NCBI GenBank assembly: GCA_039000515.1
Contig: JBCFYV010000015.1
Coordinates: 1-64,000 of the forward strand
Length of the DNA stretch: 64,000 nucleotides
Source: Timema cristinae
Taxonomy: Eukaryota > Arthropoda > Insecta > Phasmatodea > Timematidae
Direction of reading: 5' to 3'
A program made the translations under genes and the position numbers. This document shows, piece after piece, positions 42,007 through 53,057 of this stretch; position 1 is the first letter of the stretch; each line of letters opens with the position of its first letter. The notes under the pieces were generated by a model. That model worked only from the letters and a program-made list of their open reading frames with translations. It searched no databases and was not told the DNA's origin.

Positions 42007-44988
42007 ATGAGTTTCAACGCGTTGGAAGACTGGTTAAATTCAGGTAATTTATTTTAACCTCTTGTAGGCCTATGTTTTAATGGCTGACTATTTTATTTAT
42101 TATGTCTTTAGTGTACCGCTGTATTTTCTTGTTTTATAGACTATCAAGAAGACGAGCCCGCGACGTTTGTGGCGTTGGTCCAACCATCACCGCCCGGCAC
42201 TTCAGATCCTCTGTCCTATATTACCGAGGATGGGGTTTGTCTAGCAAGGGACGAATGGACGCTTGGTAAATTAGAAATTTAGCAGTGTTTTTTCTGGGTT
42301 TTTTCACGTGATACTAATTAATATATATTTATTTAATTTCAGATTTTTGGGATGAACTGCTGCCACTAGTGGACGTGACGCCCACATCGGGTTGGTCGAC
42401 AGGTGTTCGAGAGCCGTCACCGGGCTGTGAGACTGTCGTCATGGACGTCACCGCACCTGACGGCGTGCCGGCGCTCGGTGGTCGAACAGACACAGCCGCC
42501 GTCATCCCGCTGGACCAGGGAACCACCGTTCTCCCCCCGCCGACGCCGCCAGCTTACAGCGTCCAGACACCTAACGCCGCTATCCCTGATATATGGAAGG
42601 ATGTAGATAAAATCGACCGCTTGATATGTGAGTACCATTGTAACTGACAGTTTTTTCGCCCCCCACCTCTCGGCATGATTTAAAAAATGTTATGTTGCTA
42701 AGTTATAAGTCGGCGTACATGACGCGTGGCTCTATTCTTTAAGTTATACGCATAAAATTTACCCGAGCTTTGGAAAAAAGTAACGGATCTAAAATATAAT
42801 ATTCAATGAGAAAAATTTCTTTATTCTTCTATTTTTACCGACTTGTGTTAAGACATGTTTTCCTCCAATTTTAGAGGAGTGCTGTAAACTTGTAGAAATA
42901 ATAACAGATCGCTCTAGCATACAATTTAGACCTGTTGATAGCAGGGTTTGCTACCTCTCTCTTGTATTGTTTCTTCTTCTCGCCCAACAGAAAGCGCTCA
43001 ATGTCCGTTTATACCCTAGAGAGAAACCCTACCGAATGCCTCTCCACAGTATTAATGACATACTTCAGTCTAAGTTGTCAGCTTTTAGGAGGAGGACGAT
43101 GGCTATTTAGGTCAAACCAGGAGACCCACAACCTGTTGTTGTACCAGAATCCATCTATTCCAACAGTTACAGTAGGTGATTAAAATTATAATATTCAACG
43201 GGAAAAAATTTGCTTTATTAATTATATTGTTAAAAAGATAGAGAGGTCCCGGGTTTGATTCCATGGCATCGGCGAAAATGCAGGTTTAACCTTTCATAGT
43301 GATAAAATAAGTCCCGGGTTTGATTCCCTGTAGATTTATCCCTTCATAGTGATAGATTAAATTCCCTGGACAGTATTTTACTACATACACATTGGGAAGG
43401 ACTTTGCAAAAGGTCCCGGTATCGATTCTCTACATGGGTGAAAATGTATGTTTAACCTTCATAGTGTTAAATTAACTGCGGCGGTAGTTGCCCTGGGGTT
43501 CAACTGCATTTATTACACACACTTTGTGAATGTTGGTTTCAGCTAAATGGACTAAATTTTTGTAGTTATACTAGAGTGTATTTATTAGACACACTTTGTG
43601 AAAGGTCCCGGGATCGGTTTTTTACATGGGTGAAAATGTATGAGTAACCTTCATAGAGTTAAATTAACTGCTGTGGTAGTTGTCCTAGGGTTCATTCACC
43701 TTTATTATAAATACACACACTTTGTGAATGTTGGTTTCAGCTAAAGCAATTATGTAACATAATATATTAATACCAAAAGTATTATACATTTTAAAGAGAT
43801 GAGTTTGAGGTTCGAATATTACCAGGGTAAACTAGGGGTGTTTTTTCACTCTCCCTCCACGCAAATGCTGACTCACGTCTGTGAATGTTGGTTTCAGTTA
43901 AAGCAATTATGTAACATATTATATTAATACAAAAATTATTATATATTTTAGAGAAAAAAAATACGCGAATGTTTATAACACTGCTTACTTTAACATATGT
44001 TATAGCTGAATTGGAGACCGGAAATGGAGGGACGGTCCTCCAACCACCACTGGCTACTAGTCCTCCTCACCACACTACAGGAGTGCTGCCTGCAAGCCTG
44101 GGAGACGGTGCTCGAGCCCTAGCTGCAGTGCAGGAGATGGGGATCGTGGAGCCGGCTACAGCGGGACCGTCTTCGGCCCCTCAACTGGGATTTAGTGGTC
44201 CGGTAATTCAGATAGGCGGGTCATTGCCAAACGGCGTCCCTCTTCGTATCGTTGAAGAGAGGATTAAACAATTGATGCGTTTCTTTTATACCGGTAGAGA
44301 AATTACCGTACATCTTGGTGCTCCAGCAAGCGATCGTGACGCATTAAGCTGGCTTGAAGAACAAATTACTAATTTGCTCCATCGGCTGTAGGACAATGGC
44401 GTTAGCACCGATGACCAAGTCAGCTTACTTTTGAGTAGCACTGACTCTATGTTGAGCCCTGTGTACGTCTCATTTAGGCGAGAAAACCAGTTAGACACAC
44501 GAGCAGTGCTTGATAATGTAAGTCGCGTGTTGCAAATTAATACTTTGTTTTTGAGTACTGCACCCTTGTACGTTAAACTCTGCCACTGTAAGGAGCCTCA
44601 CGGGAGTGGACGTTTTTGTGATAAACTCGCTCCCACTAGCACATATAGCCGTAATAACAAAGGGATCATTACGATTCAAAATGGCGACAGTCTTTGCCTT
44701 GCCCGTGCATTGGTTGTCGCCAAAGCTATATGTGATAATAAAAGAGAACCAGGATGTATGGACGTGAACACCTTTAAACAAATCAAAATTGGCCATGCTA
44801 TTCAAAAACTCAAAGCAGAAGAAGAAGGGAACGTCGGGAGAGACAGGTCCTATATGAGGGATTTACTCCTCCCGAACATTCCTTTAAGGGTCACCTTTGC
44901 AACACCCTCCACTGTCCCTGTAGGAAAGGTCCCTAAAACTACGGGAAAGGGGGGATGTGCGTACATTTTATATACAACAACAGATTAA
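42007..44988 (+). pseudogene. polB: second Polinton-type polymerase gene: spliced N-terminal part
   Basis: Four exons can be joined in frame: 42,007-42,043 (MSFNALEDWLNS), 42,140-42,265, 42,343-42,627 and 44,006 onward. All three introns are GT-AG (CAG|GTAATT, CTTG|GTAAAT, TAT|GTGAGT donors) and all are phase 1. The first exons are acidic, proline- and threonine-rich. The fourth contains CHCKEPHGSGRFCD and then IQNGDSLCLARALVVAKA, a signature I associate with the N-terminal domain of Polinton-type polymerases. One in-frame TAG (44,389-44,391) breaks exon 4; the frame continues straight after it. The frame stops at 44,986-44,988, before the zinc-binding and exonuclease parts that start again near 46.76 kb. 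Loss of the joining exon, an unseen splice, or an insertion could explain the gap. Confidence 0.7.
42628..44005 (+). other. third intron of the second polymerase, SINE-derived repeats
   Basis: Holds repeated phrases: GGTCCCGG.ATCG.TT, TACATGGGTGAAAATGTATG, ACACACTTTGTGAATGTTGG and TTTCAGCTAAA (43,405-43,550 and 43,590-43,745, about 185-bp spacing; a third partial at 43,880). GAGGTTCGAATATTACC near 43,810 and TTTTTTCACTCTCCCTCCACG near 43,840 match the B-box and tail of the SINE at 5.8 kb. No separate gene. Confidence 0.6.
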
Positions 44989-46763
44989 AGAGCAAAGTTT
45001 TAAATTAGGAATATTTTAATTATCTCCAAGAAACAAATAGACAAAGGATAATGGCCTTAATTCAAAAGCTTCCTAGTAACTACTACTGTAAAAGAAAACA
45101 TTGCATCATAAAATGTAATTTCTTAAAGGTAACTGATACACCTTCTACCGAAACGTATTTCACTATTTACTGTTCTCAAAAACATGACTTAAGGTCTTTC
45201 GTATTATGTTACAAAATAAGAGTATAAATATAAATATACTAAAATGTTCCAATGAATAAAAGTAATAATTTTAACGAACAATTATACTGAGTGAAATCTC
45301 GTGTCCTTCAAATTACTCTAATTCAAAGTTTACATTTTTTAAAAAAGGGACACAGATTTAAACGCAATAAATAGCGTTTACCACCTAACAGTTTACTTAA
45401 CATCAGGAAACGTAACCATTAACCGTTACTGCACAAAACAATTGCATACTTGATATTTATTTATATCGAACAAATTATATTTATATAAAAAAGGTATATC
45501 TCCCTAGACGCAAACATAAGATTTATTCTATACATTTAGTCAAATCAAATCAAATGGAAATATCTACAAGGTGTTGACTATTAACTTTAACTATTTACAA
45601 CGTAGGTCAATCCTACTTGACTCTTAAACAAGATTAGAAGCGTAACAAATAAGCTAATGCCAGACGCAATTGCCCCATTGCGTCGACTCGAAAACATGAC
45701 AATTTACATTATGGGTTTCTTTCCCAAACACGCAAAATACCCTACAAAACAAGTTATAATATTAAATGCAATGTTAATACCAGGTACAACCTCCATGACC
45801 CCAGTTCATGTAATGCAATAAAAAATGAGTTTATTTAAATCAAACGTATAATACTCCAAGGTCCTTCCTTCATGACCGCAGTTCTAGTTGAGTTTAATAA
45901 TATCAAACGGTCGGAACTCCCAGATCCCACCTCCATGACCCCAGATCCAGAAATGCTATATTTATATAAATGAGTTTAATAATATCAAACGGTCGGAACT
46001 CCCAGGTCCCACCTCCATGACCCCAGTTCCAGAAATGCTATATTTAAATAAATAAGTTTAATAATATCAAACGGTTGGAACTCCCAGGTCCCACCTCCTT
46101 GACCCCAGTTACAGAAATGCTATATCTATATACAATTTTCATTCTCTTATATATAATCCTTCTGAGCCTAGAAAACAAAACAAGGGGAGGAAAGTTTACA
46201 TTCAAGCCAATCACGTAATACACAGGCATTACGTCACTATGCAGTAGTTTCTTCTTTCTTCGTGGTTTCTGATTGGACATCAGCCGTCGCATTGCAGTAA
46301 ACTAACAATATTTGAAATTCATCTTTCTTGAAAGCCGTTGGAACCGTCTGTTGCTAGGTGAGAGTTGCCATAATCTTCCTCCAGGGGGCAGCACAGGGCA
46401 GATATGAATTGTCGCCTTGACCCTCGGGAACGTCGTTCAGTTATAATATTTTTCTCGGGCCGGTTACAACTTTGAACTTTACTCGCAGTCGTCCATGATC
46501 CAACCCGGCCGCTTTGACTTGGTAGTACTCTAGTGATGTCAGATTGGAGATCCGAAGGTACGTGAAGAACATTTCGTTTAGTAGACAGACAATATTGGAT
46601 AATTTAAGAACGTTTATTTGATGTGTGATGGTTGGGCTGCATTGGGCTATAATAGTGAATAGTACGATTATAGGTTACGTCGGTGTCATTTAGGAGCGGG
46701 TAGTATACGTGACTAAGCGTGTAGAATCAGCTTGGGTAAAGTAGCAATTGTACAGTACGAAGA
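44989..46763. other. gap within the second polymerase, with an 82-bp tandem repeat
   Basis: Contains four copies of an 82-bp unit between about 45,808 and 46,130 (GAGTTTAATAATATCAAACG, GGAACTCCCAGGTCCCACC, TCCATGACCCCAGTTCCAG; phases at 45,890, 45,972 and 46,054). From about 46,500 some polymerase-like frames may already begin, but I cannot fix them. Confidence 0.6.
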
Positions 46764-49700
46764 TTGTATTGTTACACCTTGATTTGTATTCTCACGAATA
46801 TGAAAAACCATTTTGATGTCATAACATCCTTGACAGCCGCATTTAAGTGCTCGTACTTTTGCCACGAGTGCCATGTGCCATTCATAATAAGAATGCGCAC
46901 AAGTGCGAGTCTGCGTGAAAAAAGTGCTACACTAAAGTGGTTTGTAGCGGAGGCTGAACTGTGGTCTGTAAAGACTGTGGGCAATGGATCACAAACCAGA
47001 CGTGCTTTGATAACCATAAACTTCCCGGTTTTTGCAGAGGTCACAGGTCGGTCTGTGATGTCAAAAAGGTTTGCGAGGTATGCGGGCAATTTTTTAGTTT
47101 GGAAAGATCAACTTTTTCACATAGGTGTTATGAGACTTTTTGTAGAGTATGCGAGACCCATCGTCCGTTTGGTCATTTCTGTTGTATGAAGCAGGCCCCA
47201 TCAAAGCCGTCACTGGAAAAGAGTAATTTCATGTTTGTATTCTATGATTTTGAATGCAGACAAGAAACGCTTCTTCAAGGTACGGCCTGCACTTAATTGC
47301 ACGAAACTAACCTATGTTTCGTGCAGACGTGTTGAAAGGCCTGCGTACATATAGATACAAATGACCATAATTGCACAGAATGTGGGGGCTATAGGACTCG
47401 CATATTCAAGGGTGATACCACAACGGCTCAATTTTTTGAATTTATAGAACAAATTAAAGCTTCAAAATTTAAGAATATCACCCTCCTAGGCCATAATTCA
47501 AAATCCTATGATGAAAATTTTATTTTTAAATATATGATGGAGGTTAAAAAATGGACTCCCGAACTTATAATGAACGGTGGGAAAACCATGTCCATGCGTT
47601 ATCGTCCGCCCCACTTTATTGACTCGCTGAAATTTCTCCCGATGTCTTTGTCCAAATTGCCCTTAATATTCGGGTTAAACGAGGGTTGGCCAAGGGACAT
47701 TTCCCCCATTTGTTCAACAAAAAAATAAAAACGTGGGGTATAGGGGTCCCTTACCGCCAAAGGAGGACTACGCCATCGGCGAGATGTCAGTTGAGGGAAA
47801 GGAGCACTTTGGAAGTGGTATGACGCGTTGGTCAAAAAAATTATGTCTTTGATTTTAAACGCGAGTTGGAACTGTATTGTGTGAAAGATGTATAGATCCT
47901 ACGGAAGGCCTGCCTGAAGTTTAGAGACATGCTCATGGAGAAAGCAAAGGTGGATCCTTTCAGAGAGGCGTGTACGATAGCTGGAGCGGCCATGTTGGTT
48001 TACCGCCGAAGTCATCTTAAGGAGAATACTATCGGTATTATCCCTAACGGTGGCTATCGGTGTGCAGACCAACAGTCGCACGTCGCTGTACAATGGCTCT
48101 GCTGGGAGGCCCATCAACGCGGTGTCTCTATTCTTCATGCGGGTAACGGCCGTGAGGAATATGTGTTAGGGCGACGTGTAGACGGCGTAGTTAAAGCTGG
48201 AGATACCACCACCGTCTTCCAGTTCTGGGGCTGTTATTGGCACGGGTGCTCTCTCTGTTACCCTGATAGGACCACCCCACTAAAAATAGTCCCCACGAGA
48301 CCATGGAGACACGCTATGAAGCGACCATGGTTTGTGTTGAAAAGTTTAAGAATGCCGGCTACACGGTCGTAGAGATGTGGGAGTGTATGTTTAATGCGAT
48401 GAAACGCACAGACAAGGACTTGCAGCAATTTGTACTCCAGCACGATGTGTATACTAAGGAGCCTCTCAGCCCCAGGGATGCATTCTTAGGCGGGCATACA
48501 AATTGTATCAAGCTCTTCCACGAAGCAGACCTTTCTTGTGGGGAGAAGATCAAGTACTTCTATGTGTGTTCATTGTATCCATACGTTTGCAAGTACAAAA
48601 AATACCCCGTCGGCCACCCCAAAATTCACTTGGAACCAAATTGTCCGTCTATAGATCAAGTAGAAGGCATAGCCAAAGTTACAGTGACGCCTCCACGGGA
48701 TGTATTCCTGCCCATATTGCCTACACGGATGCATGACAAGTTAATGTTCATCTTGTGCAGGAAATACGGGAGGAGAAAAACCAAGGCATGTGTCAGACCA
48801 ACGACAAAAAAGATTTCTGGTTGACAGGCGTCTGGGTGATTGACGAGATCTGGAAAGCCGTTGAGTATAGCTACACCGTTGAAGCAGTGCACGAAGTGTG
48901 GGAGTACAATGTATCTGTTTACGACCGTCAGACGCGTTCTGGCTGCCTTTTTCACGGGTACATTGATACTTTTTTTAAAATTAAACAAGAAGCCAGCGGA
49001 TGGCCAGAGTGGTGTACCTCACAAGAGGAAAAGTTAGCTTAAATACAAAATTATGAGGAAAGGGAAGGGGTAAAACTCGATTTCAGCTTTGTTTGTAAAA
49101 ACCCTGGTCTCCGCAATCTGGCTAAATTATTTTTGAATTCCTTATGGGGAATGTTAGAGCAAAGACCGGATTTATCACACGTAGCCGTTGTCAACGATTA
49201 TCAGGGCATCCACAATTACCTGACGAATCCGTACATCACCGTGGACAGCGTCATTGATGTAAATGATGAGTATATGTTCCTCAATTACAAGGATGTGCGT
49301 GACGCGTTGCGCCCTAACCCTAACACGAGTGTGGCGATGGCGTGCTACACAACTGCTATGGCTAGGTTGTACTTATACAGCATCCTTGAACAATTGGGGG
49401 ACCGCGTTTTGTATCATGATACAGATATCATTCTATTCACCGAACGTCCCGGCGATTGGAGTCCACCAACCGGAGACTTTTTAGGTGACCTCACTGATGA
49501 ACTTCAGGATTACGGTCCGGGAAGCTACATTAGCGCCTTTGTATCTGGCGGTCCCAAGAATTACACGTACCAAGTTTGTGTTGATGGAAATCCTGCCAAA
49601 ACAAAAACGGTGTGAAAGGTTCGCGGGATCACCATAAACTATGGCAACCGGAACGATGTTAATTTTGAGGTTTTGAAAGCGATGGTCACTGAACAGGCTG

Positions 49701-49876
49701 CGGAAAGTTACATACAGTCACCGCACAAAATTGTAAGAAAAGGTCTTGCGACTGTATGTGCCGTTTCGCAGACTAAATTCTACCGGCCCGTGTACACCAA
49801 ACGCCGGATAACAGATGATTTTAATACGTTGCCGTTTGGGTATCAGTGTCCTTATAAACGCACTCGCCACAACTAA
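46764..49876 (+). pseudogene. polB: second Polinton-type DNA polymerase: zinc-binding, exonuclease and polymerase regions, decayed
   Basis: Protein-primed family B polymerase. In order: NHFDVITSLTAAFKCSYFC (46,810), then in another frame a Cys/His-rich zinc stretch (CKDCGQW...CEVCGQFF...CRVCETH), exonuclease I VFYDFECRQ (intact), II GHNSKSYDENF, III YCVKDV followed by a TAG, then GIIPNGGYRCADQQS, GRE motif, SPRDAFLGGHTN. Palm motif A reads YFYVCSLYP, with Tyr (48,561-48,563) in place of the catalytic Asp; motif B LAKLFLNSLWG; motif C LYHDTDII with both Asp intact; the C-terminal part after a TGA (49,613) ends PFGYQCPYKRTRHN. Several frameshifts occur, for example near 48,770. It is a different lineage from the polymerase at 27.5-32.3 kb: the two share motifs but little else. 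Confidence 0.9.
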
Positions 49877-50134
49877 AAGGTGATTATTTAGACGGGCTGA
49901 ATAATCATATTTTTTTTCTTTCACTCTAGACATTTCCACTGACATACAATTTTTCAAATATTTGTGATTTTTTTTCATATTTTTTTTTGAATGAAAACAA
50001 GCATATTTTTTAAAATTTATTTTATGCACCCGGGTTACTTTTTATATTTTTTATTTGCCAGTACAATCCTCCACCTACTTGATTTTTTTCTAGTTCAATT
50101 AGATGTTTGTATATATTTTAATTCTAGTCAACTG

Positions 50135-50189
<55 letters not shown>

Positions 50190-50640
50190 TCTAGTCAAAT
50201 ATAATAAACTGTTTGTATATATATATATGTTTATTTTAAATCTATTCAAATATATATAATAAACTGTTTGTATATATATTTATATTTATTTGCTTTTAAA
50301 TTGAAACCGTCTCTATGTATATATCATCTTTAGTACCGAGGCCACTATTCCCCCCTATATTGTAAATATTCACAGTATACTTTTCACTGTGTATAAATAA
50401 ATATTTTAAATATTGTAAATATTCACATTATACTTTTCATCATTGTGTAAATATATATTGTAAATATTCACAGTATTCTTTTCACTGTGTGTAAATAAAT
50501 ATTGTAAAAAGCTATGCTTATAAATATATATATTGTAAATGTTCACAGTATACTTTACACTGTGTGTATACTTTTTCACGATTTAAATAAATATTGTAAA
50601 ACTGTTATGTTTGTGTTTGAACGTCTACACCCACACCTCC
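49877..50640. repeat. AT microsatellite and 45-75-bp tandem repeats
   Basis: (TA)n at about 50,139-50,186 and shorter runs to 50,280. Then TGTAAATATTCACAGTATAC with TTTTCACTGTGTGTAAATAA recurs at 50,361, 50,415, 50,459 and 50,534. No gene. Confidence 0.75.
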
Positions 50641-50649
50641 CTCCTATCC

Positions 50650-50657
50650 TATAAATA
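50650..50657 (+). promoter_or_regulatory. possible TATA box
   Basis: CCT-ATAAATA-CAAGCCC with no credible reading frame downstream; the context resembles the TATA box at 41,936. It may be a remnant promoter. Confidence 0.3.
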
Positions 50658-50883
50658 CAAGCCCAATTAGCTTATAAGCGCAGTTTGCAAATCCTGATCA
50701 CTCATCAACTTCAAAAACGACGAAGCATACGCCATCAGGATTTGCATATATAATAGTCGATTCCGAAGTTAAATGTGTGGAACCTCCTGTTGTCTATAGT
50801 ACACTGAAAATGTTGTGGATACCTTTCTTCATAAACTTGTTGAAGTAGAAACCATGATCATGGAGTGGAAAACCATTTAGGAA

Positions 50884-50992
50884 AAACCACGCTCAGTTCA
50901 CCCGATCGAGATTCGAACTTAGATCTCCCCTTCCTCCGCAGCCGATCTCAATACGCCAAGCGCGTTAACCAACTACGCCACTGAGGTGGGTT
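50884..50992 (-). mobile_element. tRNA-derived SINE head
   Basis: On the minus strand: CCTCAGTGGCGTAGTTGG followed by TTAACGCGCTTGGCG (A-box, 50,961-50,980 region), then AAGTTCGAATCTCGATCGG (B-box), then GTGAACTGAGC. The spacing is that of a tRNA gene, but the arms do not pair well. The same unit is seen in noise at 5.8 kb. Confidence 0.7.
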
Positions 50993-51044
50993 TTTGTATA
51001 TGTTAAATACATTATATCAATTTTTTTTTGCGAAGCGGATAATT

Positions 51045-51370
51045 TGTTTAGTGTAAATGTTTTATATTATGTAAGCGTATGTAGTTTAATATTTAAAACG
51101 TAACAACATACTAATTTAAAATAATTTCAAGATCCTCATAAGTGTATTACTTGTGATTTTTTTGTAAAAGTAAATAAATTATTATATCATAATATTTTTG
51201 CGAACGTTAAATTTCTTGTTACTGTTTAAGTAACTAATTTGCTTTGTGTAAATGTTATATATTATATAAGCGTATATAGTTTCATATTTAAAACGTAACA
51301 ACATATTAATTTAAAATAATTTCAAGAACCCCACAAGTGAATTACTTATGATTTTTTTTGTAAAACTTAA
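51045..51370. repeat. tandem duplication, about 192-bp spacing
   Basis: GTGTAAATGTT.TATATTAT.TAAGCGTAT and TTTAAAACGTAACAACATA.TAATTTAAAATAATTTCAAGA occur at 51,050-51,130 and again at 51,245-51,325. Confidence 0.8.
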
Positions 51371-51529
51371 ATATTTTTGCAGACATTAAATTCCTTTTTT
51401 TTTAAAGTGTTGTGGGAATAAATATTATAAAACTGTTATGTTTGCGTTTTAATGTCTACATCCTACGAATATATGAGACATTCCTGTAAAAATGTATAAT
51501 TGTGATGTTTAATAAATATATGTATAATA

Positions 51530-52060
51530 TCTGTGTTTTATTTACTGTTTGCCCCTTACGAGTTCCAACTTGTCTTGTCTGCCCACCAACCTGACGCCAG
51601 GGAAAAACCCGTTGCATTGGTCAATGACATCAATATCTATTCTTGTCTTGTAGGGCCGACATATTGGTGCCAGGGAAACCCAGGTTGCCGATTTCACGAT
51701 CTATTCTTTTCCTGACTTGTCGGCCTGACAGACTGGCGCCAGGGTTGCGACATAACACGCAATGATTACGTCATTGGGAAAACCCAAGGTTGCCGAGCTC
51801 ACAATTTATTCTTGTCCTGCCTTGTCAACCCGCCATACTGGCGCCAGGGTTGCGACATAACACGCAATGATTACGTCATTGGGAAAACCAAAGGTTGTCG
51901 AGGTCACGATCTATTCTTGTCCTGACTTGTCGATCCGACATACTGGCGCCAGGGTTGCGACATAACACGCGATTACGTCATTGGGAAAATCCAAGGTTGT
52001 CGAGGTCACGATCTATTCTTGTCCTTGACTTGTCGACCCACCATACTGGCACCAGGGTTG
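51530..52060. repeat. minisatellite, 105-bp unit
   Basis: CTGGCGCCAGGGTTGCGACA recurs at 51,735, 51,840 and 51,945 (spacing 105) and as GGCACCAGGGTTGGGACA at 52,048. Shorter diverged units begin at 51,593 and 51,666. Each unit also has ATGATTACGTCATTGGGAAA and ATCTATTCTTGTCCTGACTT. Confidence 0.88.
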
Positions 52061-52104
52061 GGACAGGTTGGAGGGGGGGAAGTGAAAGGCAAGGGACCCA
52101 TTTA

Positions 52105-52310
52105 TCACACTCTACCTCCGACAGCCATCGCGCGCGGTTCGTGCTGGACAGTCCGACAGAGCCTTGTGGAGGAGGAACCAATGTTAATTTTACTCTCGAC
52201 AGCCATGGCGCGAGGTTCGTGATGCTTGTTCCGGGACAGAGCCTTGTGATGGAGGAACCAATGTTCATTTTACCCCGACAACCATAGCGCGAGGTTCGTG
52301 CCGAGGCCTC
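52105..52310. repeat. minisatellite, 79-bp unit
   Basis: GACAGCCAT.GCGCGAGGTTCGTG recurs at about 52,119, 52,198 and 52,277, with GACAGAGCCTTGTG.TGGAGG between. Confidence 0.85.
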
Positions 52311-52529
52311 ATGCTCCCCCCAATAAACTACAACGCCCTAATCGATGAATAAACACTCCAACACCTCAATCTTACCAATTAATAAATTAATTAACAATAA
52401 TTAATTAGCAATAATTAATTAAAAATCATTAATAATCAAGAACCAACATGTCCGGGGTTGGTAGTTGAGGGGGGCCGTAGGGAAGGGGTAAAATGAGGTA
52501 AGGAGGAGGGGCGGGAGGGGAGGGGGAAA

Positions 52530-52715
52530 ACAACAGCCAATCAGAGAGCAAGAGGAGGGGTCACGTGACCTGTTTCGGCCAATCACGACGCTGTACCCAT
52601 TAATTATTCACACTACTCATAGTTCAATGAACCTGTCCAAGAGTGTCCTAGCTATAAATATATGTAGCACCATGCCGTGGAATGATGTATGTTTGTTCCA
52701 GTCATCAGCGTGTAA
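52530..52715 (+). promoter_or_regulatory. promoter of the small gene at 52.7 kb
   Basis: AGCCAATCAGAG (52,538) and GGCCAATCACG (52,577) are CCAAT boxes, GTCACGTGACC (52,560) is an E-box palindrome, and GCTATAAATATATG (about 52,652) is a TATA box 60 bases before the ATG. A G/A-rich stretch lies just upstream. Confidence 0.6.
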
Positions 52716-53057
52716 ATGGATTTAGCGATGAAGGTTATTATCGGTGGAGCCGGCGTTGTGGGCGTGGCTACCAGTGCCTATATTGTATATAGGTATATGT
52801 ACTCGAATGAGAATACGCTCCCTTCAATCTCAACGATTGAGGGAAATTCTCAAATCGAGGAGCAAAATATCGCCCTATCCCTCGATGACCTGAGGAGTCT
52901 AGAAGTCTCGCGACAAGCTGTGAGGGGGAAAAGTCTTGAGACGGTGCGACAGGCAATCTCCGAGTCAACACGGCTCCTGCAGACAATGCCTCCAGTCCCA
53001 CGTAAGTACAGACCTGCCTATTCTCACGACTCAAAGGCTACCCAATTTTATAATTAG
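52716..53057 (+). CDS. small protein with N-terminal membrane segment (unrecognised)
   Basis: ATG 52,716 opens MDLAMKVIIGGAGVVGVATS followed by AYIVYRYMY, a glycine/valine-rich hydrophobic segment at residues about 6-28 that would act as a signal anchor. The remaining part is polar and helical (DDLRSLEVSRQAVRGKSLET, VRQAISESTRLLQTM). A good donor, CCCAC|GTAAGT, lies near 53,001, so the true exon may end after MPPVP and the last residues to 53,057 would be intron read-through. The promoter is strong by sequence. I do not know the family; it may be a host gene or a structural gene of a virus-like element. A repeat of its upstream flank occurs at 640-760. Confidence 0.55.
   Translation: MDLAMKVIIGGAGVVGVATSAYIVYRYMYSNENTLPSISTIEGNSQIEEQNIALSLDDLRSLEVSRQAVRGKSLETVRQAISESTRLLQTMPPVPRKYRPAYSHDSKATQFYN

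Noticed and set aside
42329..42638. Minus-strand and alternative plus-strand frames at 42.3-42.6 kb
   Set aside because: Shadows of exon 3 of the spliced polymerase gene, which has matching splice sites and phases.
50884..50992. Functional tRNA genes at the SINE heads (also 40.4 kb and 32.5 kb)
   Set aside because: A- and B-boxes are present, but the acceptor and anticodon arms do not pair and repeat-type tails follow.
51530..52310. CRISPR array or coding repeats at the 105/79-bp units
   Set aside because: No unique spacers; the frames across it (for example 51,895-52,287) follow the repeat and have no recognisable domain.
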